A stretch of DNA of 64,000 nucleotides from Pseudarthrobacter sp. W1I19 (GTDB taxonomy: Bacteria > Actinomycetota > Actinomycetes > Actinomycetales > Micrococcaceae), in contig NZ_JAUSZR010000001.1 in assembly GCF_030817835.1 (NCBI RefSeq), forward strand, positions 3,534,001-3,598,000, written 5' to 3'. Each line of letters opens with the position of its first letter. Within the stretch, counting starts at the first letter, position 1. The translations under genes and the position numbers were made by a program. Shown in pieces: positions 8,269 through 16,493 of the stretch. The notes beneath the pieces are model-generated. The model did not search any database. It was not told where the DNA came from and saw only the letters and a list, made by a program, of their open reading frames with translations.

Positions 8269-9180
8269 TCAGCTGACGGCGGTGCGGGAGCCGCAGGACA
8301 GCAGGTAGTTGCGGGTGCGCTTGGCGATGGGCATGGGCACATCGAAGGCGACCGGGTACATGTCCTGCTCCACAATCCCGAAGATGGGGCGGTTCAGCGC
8401 TTCCACGGCTTCGATGACGGCGCGCAGGTCCGGCAGCCCGTTCGGGGGTTCGGTCATCACGCCGGCCAGGTTGGCGGCGGCCCAGGTCATGTTTTCCTCG
8501 TTGACCCGCCTCAGGATGTCCGGGTTGATTTGCTTCAGGTGCAGGTAGCCGATCCGGTCCGGGTAGTTCTTGATGAGATCAAGGCTGGAGGCGCCACAGT
8601 ATTCGGCGTGGCCGGTGTCCAGGCACAGGTTCAGGTACTGCGGGTCCGTGGCTGCCAGGAGGGTTTCGATGTCTTCCTGCGCACCCACGTGCGAATCGGC
8701 ATGGGAGTGGAACTGCTGCTTCAGGCCGAAGTCTTCCAGCAGGGTCTTGCCCAGGCGGTTGTGCCCTGTGAACAGGTCGCTCCAGGCCTTCTCGGTCAAC
8801 TCGCCGCTTTCCACGGCCTCGCCGGTGACGTCGTCGCGCCACATGGCCGGAATCACCACGATGTGCTCGCCGCCCATCGCGGCCGTGAGTTCGGCGACCT
8901 TGCGGGCGGGTTCCCAGGCTGTTTCCCACTGGTCCAGGCCGCGGTGGAAGGCGGTGAAAACGGTGCCGGCGGTGACCTTGAGGTCGCGCTGCTTCAGTTC
9001 TTCGGCCAGCCGGATGGGGTCGTTGGGGAGGTAGCCGTAGGGGCCAAGCTCGATCCACTTGTAGCCGGACTCGGCCACCTCATCGAGGAACCGCTCCCAC
9101 GGTGTCTGCTTGGGGTCATCCGCGAACCAGACACCCCAGGAGTCCGGTGCCGTGCCGATAATCAGTTTGTTCTCAGTCAT
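8269..9180 (-). CDS. iolE: TIM-barrel isomerase/epimerase, probable inosose dehydratase (IolE-like)
   Basis: 303 residues, AP_endonuc_2/xylose-isomerase-like barrel. Visible features are GTAPDSWGVWF at the start, WIELGPYGYLP, the metal-site-like FHSHADSHVG and LCLDTGHAEYCG, and GYLHLKQ. In this operon context the missing step is dehydration of scyllo-inosose to 3D-trihydroxycyclohexanedione, the IolE reaction. The assignment rests on context and fold, since sister iol epimerases (IolI, IolH) share the barrel. ATG 9180 has AAGGAG 5 nt upstream; the GTG two codons earlier would overlap that site. Confidence 0.72.
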   Translation of the reverse strand: MTENKLIIGTAPDSWGVWFADDPKQTPWERFLDEVAESGYKWIELGPYGYLPNDPIRLAEELKQRDLKVTAGTVFTAFHRGLDQWETAWEPARKVAELTAAMGGEHIVVIPAMWRDDVTGEAVESGELTEKAWSDLFTGHNRLGKTLLEDFGLKQQFHSHADSHVGAQEDIETLLAATDPQYLNLCLDTGHAEYCGASSLDLIKNYPDRIGYLHLKQINPDILRRVNEENMTWAAANLAGVMTEPPNGLPDLRAVIEAVEALNRPIFGIVEQDMYPVAFDVPMPIAKRTRNYLLSCGSRTAVS

Positions 9181-9195
9181 TTTCACTCCTTGTGG

Positions 9196-9237
9196 GTTTC
9201 GACAGGCTCAACCACCGGTGGTTGAGCCTGTCGAAAC
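9196..9237. repeat. 42-bp perfect palindrome between iolA and iolE
   Basis: 21-nt arms meet at CACC|GGTG (centre 9216/9217) with no loop; each arm contains TTTCGACAGGCTCAACCACC. Sequences of this TTTCGACA-GCTCAACCAC type recur in intergenic DNA of many actinobacteria (recalled). It is inside the operon, where it could act as a partial terminator or mRNA-stability hairpin. Confidence 0.8.
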
Positions 9238-9249
9238 TGAGGTACCGGG

Positions 9250-10764
9250 TCAGTTGGAGGGGAAGTTGTAGGAGGCGCCTGAGGCGTGGTGGGTTTCGGG
9301 CCAGCGGGACGTGATGACCTTGCCGTGGGTGTAGAAGGAGACGCCTTCGGGTCCGTAGATGTGCTTGTCGCCGAAGAGTGAGGCTTTCCAGCCGCCGAAG
9401 GAGTGGTAGGCCACGGGAACGGGCAGCGGTACGTTGATGCCGATCATTCCCACGGTGACAGACCGCTGGAACGTGCGGGCGTGGGCGCCGGAGGAGGTGA
9501 AGATGGCGGTGCCGTTGCCGTAAGGGTTGGCGTTAATCAGCTTGATGCCGTCTTCGAGGGTGTCGACGCGGACGACGACGAGGACCGGTCCGAAGATTTC
9601 CTCAGTGTAGGCGGTCATTTCGGTCTTCACGTGGTCGATGACGGTGGGGCCCACCCAGAAGCCGTCTTCATGGCCGGGGACCACGAGGTCGCGGCCGTCG
9701 ACGACCATGGCGGCGCCGGCGGCTTCGGCTTCGGTGACGATCCGTACGATGCGTTCCTTGGAGGCCGGGGTGATGACCGGGCCCATCTCGGCGTCGGGGG
9801 CCGTGCCGTTGTTGACCTTCACGGAGAGGGCGCGCTCCTCGACCTTCTTGACGATCAGGTCCGCGGCATCCCCGACCGCGACGGCGACGGAGATGGCCAT
9901 GCAGCGCTCCCCTGCGGAGCCGAACGCGGCGGCGGCGAGGTGGTCGGCGGCGTTGTCCAGGTCGGCGTCGGGCAGGATGATGGCGTGGTTCTTCGCCCCG
10001 CCCAGGGCCTGGACACGTTTGCCGTGCCTGGTGGCGGTTTCGTGGACGTACTGGGCGATCGGGGTGGAGCCGACGAAGGAGATGCCGTCCACGTCCGGGT
10101 GGGTCAGCAGTCCATCCACGGTTTCCTTGTCGCCGTGCAGGACCTGGAACACGCCGTCGGGCAGGCCTGCTTCCTTCCAGAGCTTGGCCAGCAGCATCGA
10201 GGCCGACGGGTCGCGTTCGGAGGGCTTGAGGATGAACGCGTTGCCCGTGGCGATGGCCATCGGGGCCATCCAGAGCGGCACCATCACGGGGAAGTTGAAC
10301 GGGGTGATGCCCGCCACCACGCCCAGGGGTTCGCGGAAGGAGAACACGTCGATGCCGGTGGAGACCTGGTCCGAGTAGTCACCCTTGAGCAGGGTGGGGA
10401 TGCCGCAGGCGTACTCGATGACTTCGAGGCCGCGGCCGATTTCGCCCTTGGCGTCAGAGAGGACCTTGCCGTGCTCGGCCGTGATCAGGGCCGCGAGTTC
10501 TTCGACGTGGGAAGCGACGAGTTCCCGGAATTTGAACAGCACGGCGGTGCGCTTGGCCAGGGAGATGTCGCCCCAGATGTCGGCGGCGGCGCGGGCGGCA
10601 GCAACGGTGACGTCCAGGTCGGCACGGTTGGCTAGGCGAAGCTCACCCGACACCCCGCCCGTGGCCGGGTTGTACACAGGCTGGGTGCGGGTACTGGTAC
10701 CGGCGTTTACGGTGCCATTGATGAAGTGGTTGATAACCATGGTCTCAGTGGTGGTGGCAGTCAT
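9250..10764 (-). CDS. iolA: Methylmalonate-semialdehyde dehydrogenase (CoA-acylating)
   Basis: 504 residues, MmsA/IolA class of the aldehyde dehydrogenase superfamily. It converts malonate semialdehyde to acetyl-CoA and CO2, the last step of inositol breakdown. Landmarks are N157 in TPFNFP, K180 in ILKPSERDP, the FVGSTP nucleotide turn, and catalytic C288 in AGERCMA, where the Arg-Cys-Met context is typical of MmsA. It is downstream of iolD by ~45 bp with an AAGGAAGAG site. Confidence 0.92.
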   Translation of the reverse strand: MTATTTETMVINHFINGTVNAGTSTRTQPVYNPATGGVSGELRLANRADLDVTVAAARAAADIWGDISLAKRTAVLFKFRELVASHVEELAALITAEHGKVLSDAKGEIGRGLEVIEYACGIPTLLKGDYSDQVSTGIDVFSFREPLGVVAGITPFNFPVMVPLWMAPMAIATGNAFILKPSERDPSASMLLAKLWKEAGLPDGVFQVLHGDKETVDGLLTHPDVDGISFVGSTPIAQYVHETATRHGKRVQALGGAKNHAIILPDADLDNAADHLAAAAFGSAGERCMAISVAVAVGDAADLIVKKVEERALSVKVNNGTAPDAEMGPVITPASKERIVRIVTEAEAAGAAMVVDGRDLVVPGHEDGFWVGPTVIDHVKTEMTAYTEEIFGPVLVVVRVDTLEDGIKLINANPYGNGTAIFTSSGAHARTFQRSVTVGMIGINVPLPVPVAYHSFGGWKASLFGDKHIYGPEGVSFYTHGKVITSRWPETHHASGASYNFPSN

Positions 10765-10808
10765 GGAGGACTCTTCCTTGAGTGGTTGAAGGGATCAAGT
10801 GGGGAGGT

Positions 10809-12797
10809 TCAGCCGAGCAGTTTGCGCTGGCGGTTCTTGTGGCCCGTGTAGGTCTGGAAGGCGGCCTTGGTGGAATCCAGTTCGGAAACCTGCGAGACGG
10901 GGACGTCCCACCAGGACTCGGAGGACGGTGCGTCCAGGAGCGGGTCGGATTCGACGTGGATCAGGATCGGGCCGCTGCCCTCGGGGGCTGCCTTGGCATC
11001 GCGGATGGCTTGTTCGAGTTCGGCGATGACCTTCTCGCCCGGTTCGATCCGGACCACCTTGACGCCCAGGGACTGGGCATTCAGGGCCAGGTCAACGGGG
11101 AGCGTTTCGCCGTCATCAAAACTGTGCTGTTCCTCGTCCAGGACCCGGTATTTTGTGCCGAAGCGCTGGGACCCGAGGGATTCGGACAGGGACCCAATGG
11201 AGGCGTAGCCATGGTTCTGGATCAGGACCACAATCAGCTTGATGCGTTCGGCGACGGCGGTGACCAGTTCGGTGTGCATCATCAGGTAGGAGCCATCCCC
11301 CACCATCACGACGACGTCCCGTACCTCCGCAGCGCCAGTCCCGTCAGTGCCGCCGTCCGCCGTCGTACGTGCCGCTTCGGCGAGGGCTGCACGCTTGACG
11401 CCCAGGCCGCCGGGGATTTCGTACCCCATGCAGGAGTATGCGTATTCGACGTGGTAGCCGAACGGGTCCCGGACCCGCCACATCTTGTGCAGGTCCCCTG
11501 GCAGGGACCCGGCGGCGCAGATCACCACGTCGCGGGCGTCCATGGCCCGGTTGGTGGCGCCGATGATCTCATTCTGCGCGGGCAGCGGGGTGTAGCGGGT
11601 GTCGAAGGCTTCGTCCACGGTGCCGTCCCAGCGCTGCTTCTCAGAAGCGATCTTCTGCTCCAGGTCCGCGCCGACACGGTAGCCGCCCAGCGCCTGGTTC
11701 AGCTTGACGAGTGCCTTGCGGGCGTCGGCAACGATCGGCAGCGGGGTGCCGTGCTTGTAGGCGTCGATCGGGGCGACATTGATGTTGATAAACTTCACGT
11801 CCGGGTTCTGGAACGCGGTCCGGGACGCGGTAGTGAAGTCCTCGTAGCGGGTGCCGATGCCAATGATCAAGTCCGCCTCGGCAGCGATGGCATTCGCCGC
11901 CGTCGTGCCCGTGGAACCGATCGCGCCAAGGCTGAACTTGTGGTCCCAAGGCAGGACACCGACGCCGGCCTGGGTGTTGCCCACCGGGATGCCGGTCAGC
12001 TCGACGAACTTCGCCAGTTCCTCGTTGGCGTAGGCATAGAGGACACCGCCGCCGGCGATGATCAGCGGCCGCTTGGCGGCGCGGATGGCAGCGGCGGCGC
12101 GGGCGATGTCGTCGTCGTCAGCCTCGGGGCGGCGGATCCGCCACTCCCGCTCAGCCAGGAACTCCTCCGGCACATCGAAGGCCTCGGCCTGGACGTCCTG
12201 CGGCAGCGAGATGGTCACGGCGCCGGTCTCGGCAGGGTCGGTCAGGACGCGCAGGCCGTGGTGGAATGCCGAGAACAGCTGCTCGGGCCGGTTGACCCGG
12301 TCGAAAAATTTGGACAGCGGCCGGAACGCATCATTGACCGTCAGGTCATAGGCGTAGGGCTGTTCCAGCTGCTGCAGGACCGGGTCCGCCGCGCGGGTCG
12401 CGAACGTGTCGGACGGCAGCAACAGCACCGGAAGCCGGTTCGTCGTGGCCAGCGCGGCGCCGGTCAGCAGGTTCGAGGACCCCGGCCCGATCGAGGTGCT
12501 GACCGCGAAGGTCTGGCGGCGGCGGGTGTGCCGGGCATACCCGACGGCCTGGTGGACCTGCGCCTGCTCGTTCCGGCCCTGGTAGTACGGCATGACCGCC
12601 GGATCCAGCTGCTGGTACTGCTTCAACGCCTGGCCCACCCCGGCCACGTTGCCATGCCCGAAGATGCCGAACATCCCCGGGATCAGACGCTCACGGTACT
12701 CAAGGCCGTTGATGAAATCGACCGTGTACTGCTTTGAAAGGTACTCGACGACGGCCTGGGCCACCGTCATCCTGCGTGTTCCTGATGTGGTTCCCAT
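10809..12797 (-). CDS. iolD: 3D-(3,5/4)-trihydroxycyclohexane-1,2-dione hydrolase
   Basis: 662 residues, ThDP-dependent acetolactate-synthase-like fold (N-terminal PYR, central, C-terminal PP domains). It opens the inositol ring to give 5-deoxy-glucuronate, the IolB substrate. Family marks are the N-terminal GIFGHGNVAGVGQAL with the activating Glu region nearby, and the ThDP/Mg2+ motif GDGSYLM followed by LIQNHGY (Asn ligand), about residues 500-535. It starts 6 bp after the aldolase stop and reads tightly into iolA. Confidence 0.93.
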   Translation of the reverse strand: MGTTSGTRRMTVAQAVVEYLSKQYTVDFINGLEYRERLIPGMFGIFGHGNVAGVGQALKQYQQLDPAVMPYYQGRNEQAQVHQAVGYARHTRRRQTFAVSTSIGPGSSNLLTGAALATTNRLPVLLLPSDTFATRAADPVLQQLEQPYAYDLTVNDAFRPLSKFFDRVNRPEQLFSAFHHGLRVLTDPAETGAVTISLPQDVQAEAFDVPEEFLAEREWRIRRPEADDDDIARAAAAIRAAKRPLIIAGGGVLYAYANEELAKFVELTGIPVGNTQAGVGVLPWDHKFSLGAIGSTGTTAANAIAAEADLIIGIGTRYEDFTTASRTAFQNPDVKFININVAPIDAYKHGTPLPIVADARKALVKLNQALGGYRVGADLEQKIASEKQRWDGTVDEAFDTRYTPLPAQNEIIGATNRAMDARDVVICAAGSLPGDLHKMWRVRDPFGYHVEYAYSCMGYEIPGGLGVKRAALAEAARTTADGGTDGTGAAEVRDVVVMVGDGSYLMMHTELVTAVAERIKLIVVLIQNHGYASIGSLSESLGSQRFGTKYRVLDEEQHSFDDGETLPVDLALNAQSLGVKVVRIEPGEKVIAELEQAIRDAKAAPEGSGPILIHVESDPLLDAPSSESWWDVPVSQVSELDSTKAAFQTYTGHKNRQRKLLG

Positions 12798-12803
12798 GGG
12801 GAG

Positions 12804-13739
12804 CTACTCCGATACTTCTGCGGTGTGGTGAAGGAGGGAAGCGGCGGTGGCGACGGCGCCTGCCACGTCCCCGTCAGCGGGGTACAAAAGCGTCCGGCCC
12901 ACGGTGAGGCCCTGAACCCCGGGCAACGCCAGCGCCGCCTGCCAGCTGGCGAAGACCTCGTCCTGGGTCCCTTCCGGATCGCCTCCCAACAGGACTGTGG
13001 GCATGGTGGTCGCGGCCATGACGCGTTCCATCTCCGCCACGACCGGGAGCTTCATCCAGGTGTAAGCGCTGGTGGAGCCCAGTCCTTCGGCAATGGCGAT
13101 CGACTTGATCACGGCATTCGTGGAGAGGTCGTTGCGGACCCGGCCGTTCTCCCGGACCGACAGGAAGGGCTCCACCATGGCGATCAGTTTTCGCTCGGCG
13201 AGGGAGTCGATGGCCTTGGCGGTGGCCTCCAGGGTGGCCACAGTGTCCGGGTCGCCCAGGCAGATGCGGGTCAGCATCTTGCCGCCGTCCGCGCCCAAGG
13301 CCGCCAAAGCTGCGGCGGTGTGGCCGGTGAAACGGTCATCGAGCTCATTGACCAGCCCGGACAACCCGCCCCGGTTCATCGAACCAAACACCAGCTTGCC
13401 ATCCAAGGCACCCAGCAACAGCAGGTCGTCCATGATGTCCGGGGACGCCAGGACCCCGTCCACCGCAGGGTTCGCCAGCGCGATCTGCAGCCGGTCCAGG
13501 AGTTGGCGGCGGTCCGCCATCGCCACCGGGTCGCTGCCTACAGCCAGGGCGCCGCGGGCGGGGTGGTCTGCGGCGACAATGAAGTTCTGCCGGCCGGATT
13601 TCAGTTCGGGGTGGCGTCGGCGGGATTTAGCGGCACGGGCCACGGCGTCGGGGTCTTCGAGCCGGATGGTGCTCAAGTGCGCATACCGGCGCGGATCGTC
13701 GTTGAGCGCCTGATTGGCGGCGATCGGGGTGAGTGTCAC
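12804..13739 (-). CDS. Cgl0159-type (beta/alpha)8 aldolase, probable DKGP aldolase
   Basis: 311 residues, related to class I aldolases of the DeoC/FbaB type. KLIAMVEPF and YTWMKLP carry candidate active-site Lys/Glu positions. It sits directly after iolC with a GTGA overlap (start GTG 13739 over the iolC stop) and an AAGGAG site. In many actinobacteria this family is in iol operons or fused to IolC. The pathway needs cleavage of 2-deoxy-5-keto-gluconate-6-phosphate to DHAP and malonate semialdehyde, and no iolJ-like class II aldolase is present in the window. That role is therefore inferred here. Confidence 0.75.
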   Translation of the reverse strand: MTLTPIAANQALNDDPRRYAHLSTIRLEDPDAVARAAKSRRRHPELKSGRQNFIVAADHPARGALAVGSDPVAMADRRQLLDRLQIALANPAVDGVLASPDIMDDLLLLGALDGKLVFGSMNRGGLSGLVNELDDRFTGHTAAALAALGADGGKMLTRICLGDPDTVATLEATAKAIDSLAERKLIAMVEPFLSVRENGRVRNDLSTNAVIKSIAIAEGLGSTSAYTWMKLPVVAEMERVMAATTMPTVLLGGDPEGTQDEVFASWQAALALPGVQGLTVGRTLLYPADGDVAGAVATAASLLHHTAEVSE

Positions 13740-14776
13740 AGTGCTGCTCCTTCGGTGGCAAGCTGCACACTGGGATCAGCAACAGCGGCGCCAGGAACAG
13801 TGCCTGGCACAAGGCGGCCGCGTTCGGCCAGCAGCGAGGTGACTTCGTCCGGCGTCGGCATCGCGTCGGCGCAGGACAAACGGGAGGCGACGATCGCGCC
13901 CGCGGCATTGGCGTAGTCCAGGACCTGGGCCAGCGTCCAGCCCGAGAGCAGCCCGTGGCAGAAGGCCCCGCCAAAGGAATCCCCGGCACCCAGTCCGTTG
14001 ACAGTTTCCACGGGGACCGGGGCAGAGACCACACGCTCGGTGCGGGTCTTGGCCATCACACCCTCAGGTCCAAGCTTGACCACGGCGATCTCCACACCGG
14101 CTGCCAGCAAGCGGTCCGCCTGCTCATCCGGCGTGCCTTCCCCCACTGCGACGGCGCATTCCTTGTCATTGCCGATGGCGACAGTCACGTGCGGGAGGAT
14201 CTTGGCAACCTCTGCCCGGGCTTCCTCTTCCGAAGCCCAGAACATGGGCCGGTAATCCAGGTCCAGGATAGTGAACTGCCCCTCGGCGAGACCGGTGCGG
14301 GGCCGCGCCTGGTGGGCGGCGGCGTGCGCGCTGCGACTGGGCTCCTGGCACAGGCCCGTCACCGTAGACCAGAAGATGCCGGCCTCCCGGATCGCGTCCA
14401 GGTCCAGCTCCTCAACCTTGATCTGCAGGTCAGGTGCGGTGGGGAACCGGCCGTAGAAGTACAGTGGGAACTCGTCCGTCGCCGGCTTGATTGCGCAGAA
14501 AGTAACCGCCGTCGGATACTCCTTGACAGGGGAAACGAAGGAGTCATCGACGTTGAACTTGTGCAGTTCGCGGTGCAGGTAGTTGCCGAACGCGTCCTCG
14601 CCCGTGCGGGTGATAACCCCGGTCCGGCGCCCGTGGCGGGCAGCGGCGACGGCAACATTGGACGGGGAACCACCAAGGTATTTCCCGAAGGACGTCACGT
14701 CCTCCAGGTCTACCCCGATGTCGTTCGGGTAAATATCAACGCTGATGCGCCCGATGGTGAGAAGCTCGTGGGTCAC
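13736..14776 (-). CDS. iolC: 5-dehydro-2-deoxygluconokinase
   Basis: 346 residues, PfkB/ribokinase family; phosphorylates 2-deoxy-5-keto-gluconate. The N-terminal ELLTIGRISVDIYP with the GG-motif (YLGGSPSNVAVAAARHG) and C-terminal anion hole/catalytic NGLGAGDSFGGAF (D near 290) are all present. GTG 14776 matches where the family begins; the frame remains open upstream to 14863, but those 29 codons are unlike the family. First gene of the operon. The -35 box TTGACA (14888-14893, minus strand) is overlapped by an operator motif shared with the iolR promoter. Confidence 0.88.
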   Translation of the reverse strand: MTHELLTIGRISVDIYPNDIGVDLEDVTSFGKYLGGSPSNVAVAAARHGRRTGVITRTGEDAFGNYLHRELHKFNVDDSFVSPVKEYPTAVTFCAIKPATDEFPLYFYGRFPTAPDLQIKVEELDLDAIREAGIFWSTVTGLCQEPSRSAHAAAHQARPRTGLAEGQFTILDLDYRPMFWASEEEARAEVAKILPHVTVAIGNDKECAVAVGEGTPDEQADRLLAAGVEIAVVKLGPEGVMAKTRTERVVSAPVPVETVNGLGAGDSFGGAFCHGLLSGWTLAQVLDYANAAGAIVASRLSCADAMPTPDEVTSLLAERGRLVPGTVPGAAVADPSVQLATEGAAL

Positions 14777-14881
14777 GATGATCGTGGACCTTTCTGATCT
14801 GAAAACTGCGGACCCCTGAACTGCTGGCTTCGGTCCGGATGGCGTGGTGCCGGCCACAGGCACTACTCTGCCCTAGATCTC

Positions 14882-14909
14882 ATGTCCTGTCAAAGGTTTG
14901 TTCTGACAT
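14882..14909 (-). promoter_or_regulatory. iolC operon promoter -35 with iolR-type operator motifs
   Basis: On the minus strand TTGACA (14893-14888) is a perfect -35; the matching -10 (CAGAGT, 14870-14865, 17-nt spacer) is weak. ATGTCCTGTCAA (plus strand, 14882-14893) overlaps the -35, and TGTTCTGACAT (14899-14909) lies just upstream. Both motifs recur in the GntR gene's promoter region (1216-1227, 1120-1130). Confidence 0.6.
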
Positions 14910-14951
14910 ACTTACAACCCTTTTAGCGCGCGCTATTCGTTGCCACGAGTG

Positions 14952-15356
14952 CTACTTCTTCGGCACTGCCAACTCTCCGGTGATGTACTGCGCCCGGCCG
15001 AACCCGAAAGACCAATCGCCGGGCGAGTTTTCCACGTAACCGATAAAGACATCCTCACCGGCAACGCCAAGCGTGGAAAGCTTGTTTGCAACGGCGGCGA
15101 AAAGCTGCTGCTTCGCTTCCTGCGTTCGCCCGCCCTGGGTAAAGATCTGGATCATCACCACAGCCCGGCTCCGCTCGAACCCGAGGCCGGCATCCTGGGC
15201 AAAGATCTGCCCCTGCGGGTGTTCCGTGAGGATGTGGAAGTAGTCCCGCTCGGGAATGGCGTACTCGGCGAGGATCGCGTCATGGATCCCCCGGCTCAGC
15301 CGCTGCAACTCCTCCTGGCCGCGTCCTTCGTTGACATCAATACGTACAAGTGGCAT
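14952..15356 (-). CDS. Tautomerase-family protein
   Basis: 134 residues. It begins Met-Pro-Leu-Val-Arg, and the exposed Pro1 after Met removal is the catalytic base of the tautomerase/MIF superfamily. The length and the FxxxDxGLGFERS..AVVMIQIFTQGGRT pattern fit the Tautomerase_2 group (~130 residues, double beta-alpha-beta). Substrate unknown. It is divergent from the ArsR/SRPBCC pair and lies between two copies of a TGACATACT-type motif (14904-14919, 15383-15398). Confidence 0.85.
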   Translation of the reverse strand: MPLVRIDVNEGRGQEELQRLSRGIHDAILAEYAIPERDYFHILTEHPQGQIFAQDAGLGFERSRAVVMIQIFTQGGRTQEAKQQLFAAVANKLSTLGVAGEDVFIGYVENSPGDWSFGFGRAQYITGELAVPKK

Positions 15357-15382
15357 GTTCTTCTCCCTAGCAAATTTTGTAT

Positions 15383-15398
15383 TGACATACTAACAAAC
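15383..15398. promoter_or_regulatory. Repeated motif upstream of tautomerase gene
   Basis: TGACATACTAACAAAC; a second copy, TGACATACTTACAACC, is at 14904-14919 (14 of 16 identical, same orientation). TTTGT and ACAAA also form an inverted pair around this copy. It may be a binding site of the adjacent ArsR-type regulator. The copy at 14904 partly overlaps the iol operator. Confidence 0.35.
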
Positions 15399-15508
15399 TG
15401 GCTTGCAAAAAGAACAAGAACAAAGGTCTTGCAACAAACCGGCCGCAGTCCTATCCTTAAACAACCACCAGGTTGATAAAAGGGAAGGTTGATTACGAAA
15501 GGCCGACC

Positions 15509-15868
15509 ATGGACTCTGAAAGCGCGGCACTGGACTCGGCTTTTATGGCCCTGGCCGACCCCGTGCGGCGGAGCATCATTGCCCGGCTCAGCCGGGGCCC
15601 GGCCACTGTTAATGAATTGGCAGAACCGTTCGCGATCTCCAAACAGGCGGTCTCGAAACATATCCAGGTACTCGAGCAGGCGGAACTGGTGACCCGGACC
15701 AGGGACGCACAGCGCCGGCCCGTCCACCTGAACCCGGCACGGCTTGAGGCGCTCACTGCCTGGATCGACCAGTACAGGCTGGTCCGCGAAGGGCAGTTCC
15801 GCAGCCTCGACGCCGTACTCAGATCAAAAGCTGCGGCCAGCAGCGACAAACCCAAGGAGTCATCATGA
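15509..15868 (+). CDS. ArsR-family HTH regulator
   Basis: 119 residues. The ArsR winged HTH covers most of the protein (ALADPVRRSIIARLSRGPATVNELAE, then ISKQAVSKHIQVLEQAELV). There is no metal-binding ELCVCDL-type motif, so it belongs to the non-metal ArsR branch that pairs with SRPBCC proteins. ATG 15509 has GAAAGG 6 nt upstream. The stop overlaps the next start (ATGA), which implies translational coupling with the SRPBCC gene. Confidence 0.9.
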   Translation: MDSESAALDSAFMALADPVRRSIIARLSRGPATVNELAEPFAISKQAVSKHIQVLEQAELVTRTRDAQRRPVHLNPARLEALTAWIDQYRLVREGQFRSLDAVLRSKAAASSDKPKESS

Positions 15869-16347
15869 GCAATTCCCTGAAACTCAGCGTTCCTGAGGGC
15901 GTCCCCTTCATCGATTACGAGCGCGAGTTTGATTTCCCGGTCGCGGACGTGTTCCGCGCCCACAAGGAACCGGACCTGATCGTTCAGTGGCTGGGCCCCC
16001 GGGGCTACAAGATGGACATCGACCACTACGATTTCCGCACGGGCGGCAGCTACAGCTACCTGCACACCGGGCCCGAGGGCGTGCCCTACGAGTTCAAGGG
16101 CATCTTCCACACTGTCCGCGAGAACGAGTTCGCCATCCAGACCTTTGAGTTCGGCGGGTACCCGGATGTAGTGAGCTTGGAATTCATGACGTTCGAGGAC
16201 CTTGGCAACGGCCGGACCCGGCTGCGCGGCCATTCCGTCTATCCCAGCCAGGAGGCACGCGACGGCATGGCGCAGTCCGGAATGGAGGGCGGCATGAGCG
16301 AAGGCTACGAGCGGCTGGAGGAGCTGCTGAGCGGCGCCAAGGTGTAG
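15865..16347 (+). CDS. SRPBCC / AHSA1-family protein
   Basis: 160 residues, START/Bet v1-like fold of the AHSA1 (activator of Hsp90 ATPase homologue) family. Typical features are the FPVADVFRAHKEPDLIVQWLGP start and a FRTGGSYSYLHTGPEG turn. Ligand-binding cavity protein with no defined reaction; pairs of ArsR regulator plus SRPBCC protein are common in actinobacteria. It overlaps the regulator by 4 bp. Confidence 0.88.
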   Translation: MSNSLKLSVPEGVPFIDYEREFDFPVADVFRAHKEPDLIVQWLGPRGYKMDIDHYDFRTGGSYSYLHTGPEGVPYEFKGIFHTVRENEFAIQTFEFGGYPDVVSLEFMTFEDLGNGRTRLRGHSVYPSQEARDGMAQSGMEGGMSEGYERLEELLSGAKV

Positions 16348-16358
16348 GACCTGAAAGT

Positions 16359-16407
16359 ACGACGACGGCAGGTCACCTTTCCTGGAAAGGTGACCTGCCG
16401 TCGTCGT
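16359..16407. terminator. 22-bp perfect hairpin between convergent genes
   Basis: Arms 16359-16380 and 16386-16407 are perfectly complementary (core GACGGCAGGTCACCTTT) with a 5-nt loop. It lies 12 bp after the SRPBCC stop and before the sucD stop, so it can end transcription from both sides, although it lacks a long T tract. Confidence 0.65.
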
Positions 16408-16419
16408 GCTTAAACAGCA

Positions 16420-16478
16420 ACGCGGGGTCACTTCGCGCCCATCCCACTGTGTGGAACGGGCGGAAAGTGACCCCGCGT
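16420..16478. repeat. Second, branched inverted repeat
   Basis: Outer arms ACGCGGGGTCACTT (16420-16433) and AAGTGACCCCGCGT (16465-16478). Nested inside are GCCC/GGGC (16437-16440 with 16458-16461) and CCAC/GTGG (16444-16447 with 16451-16454). The symmetric internal helices suggest a REP-like element as much as a terminator. Confidence 0.6.
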
Positions 16479-16493
16479 GTGTGCTGGTGGATC

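Noticed and set aside
7630..9225. Long plus-strand open frame antisense to iolG and the iolE-like gene
   Set aside because: High-GC shadow: the opposite strand carries clear family motifs, good ribosome-binding sites and codon bias.
10782..12737. 651-codon plus-strand open frame antisense to iolD
   Set aside because: Shadow of iolD; the Gly/Val/Asp-rich translation lacks any domain pattern.
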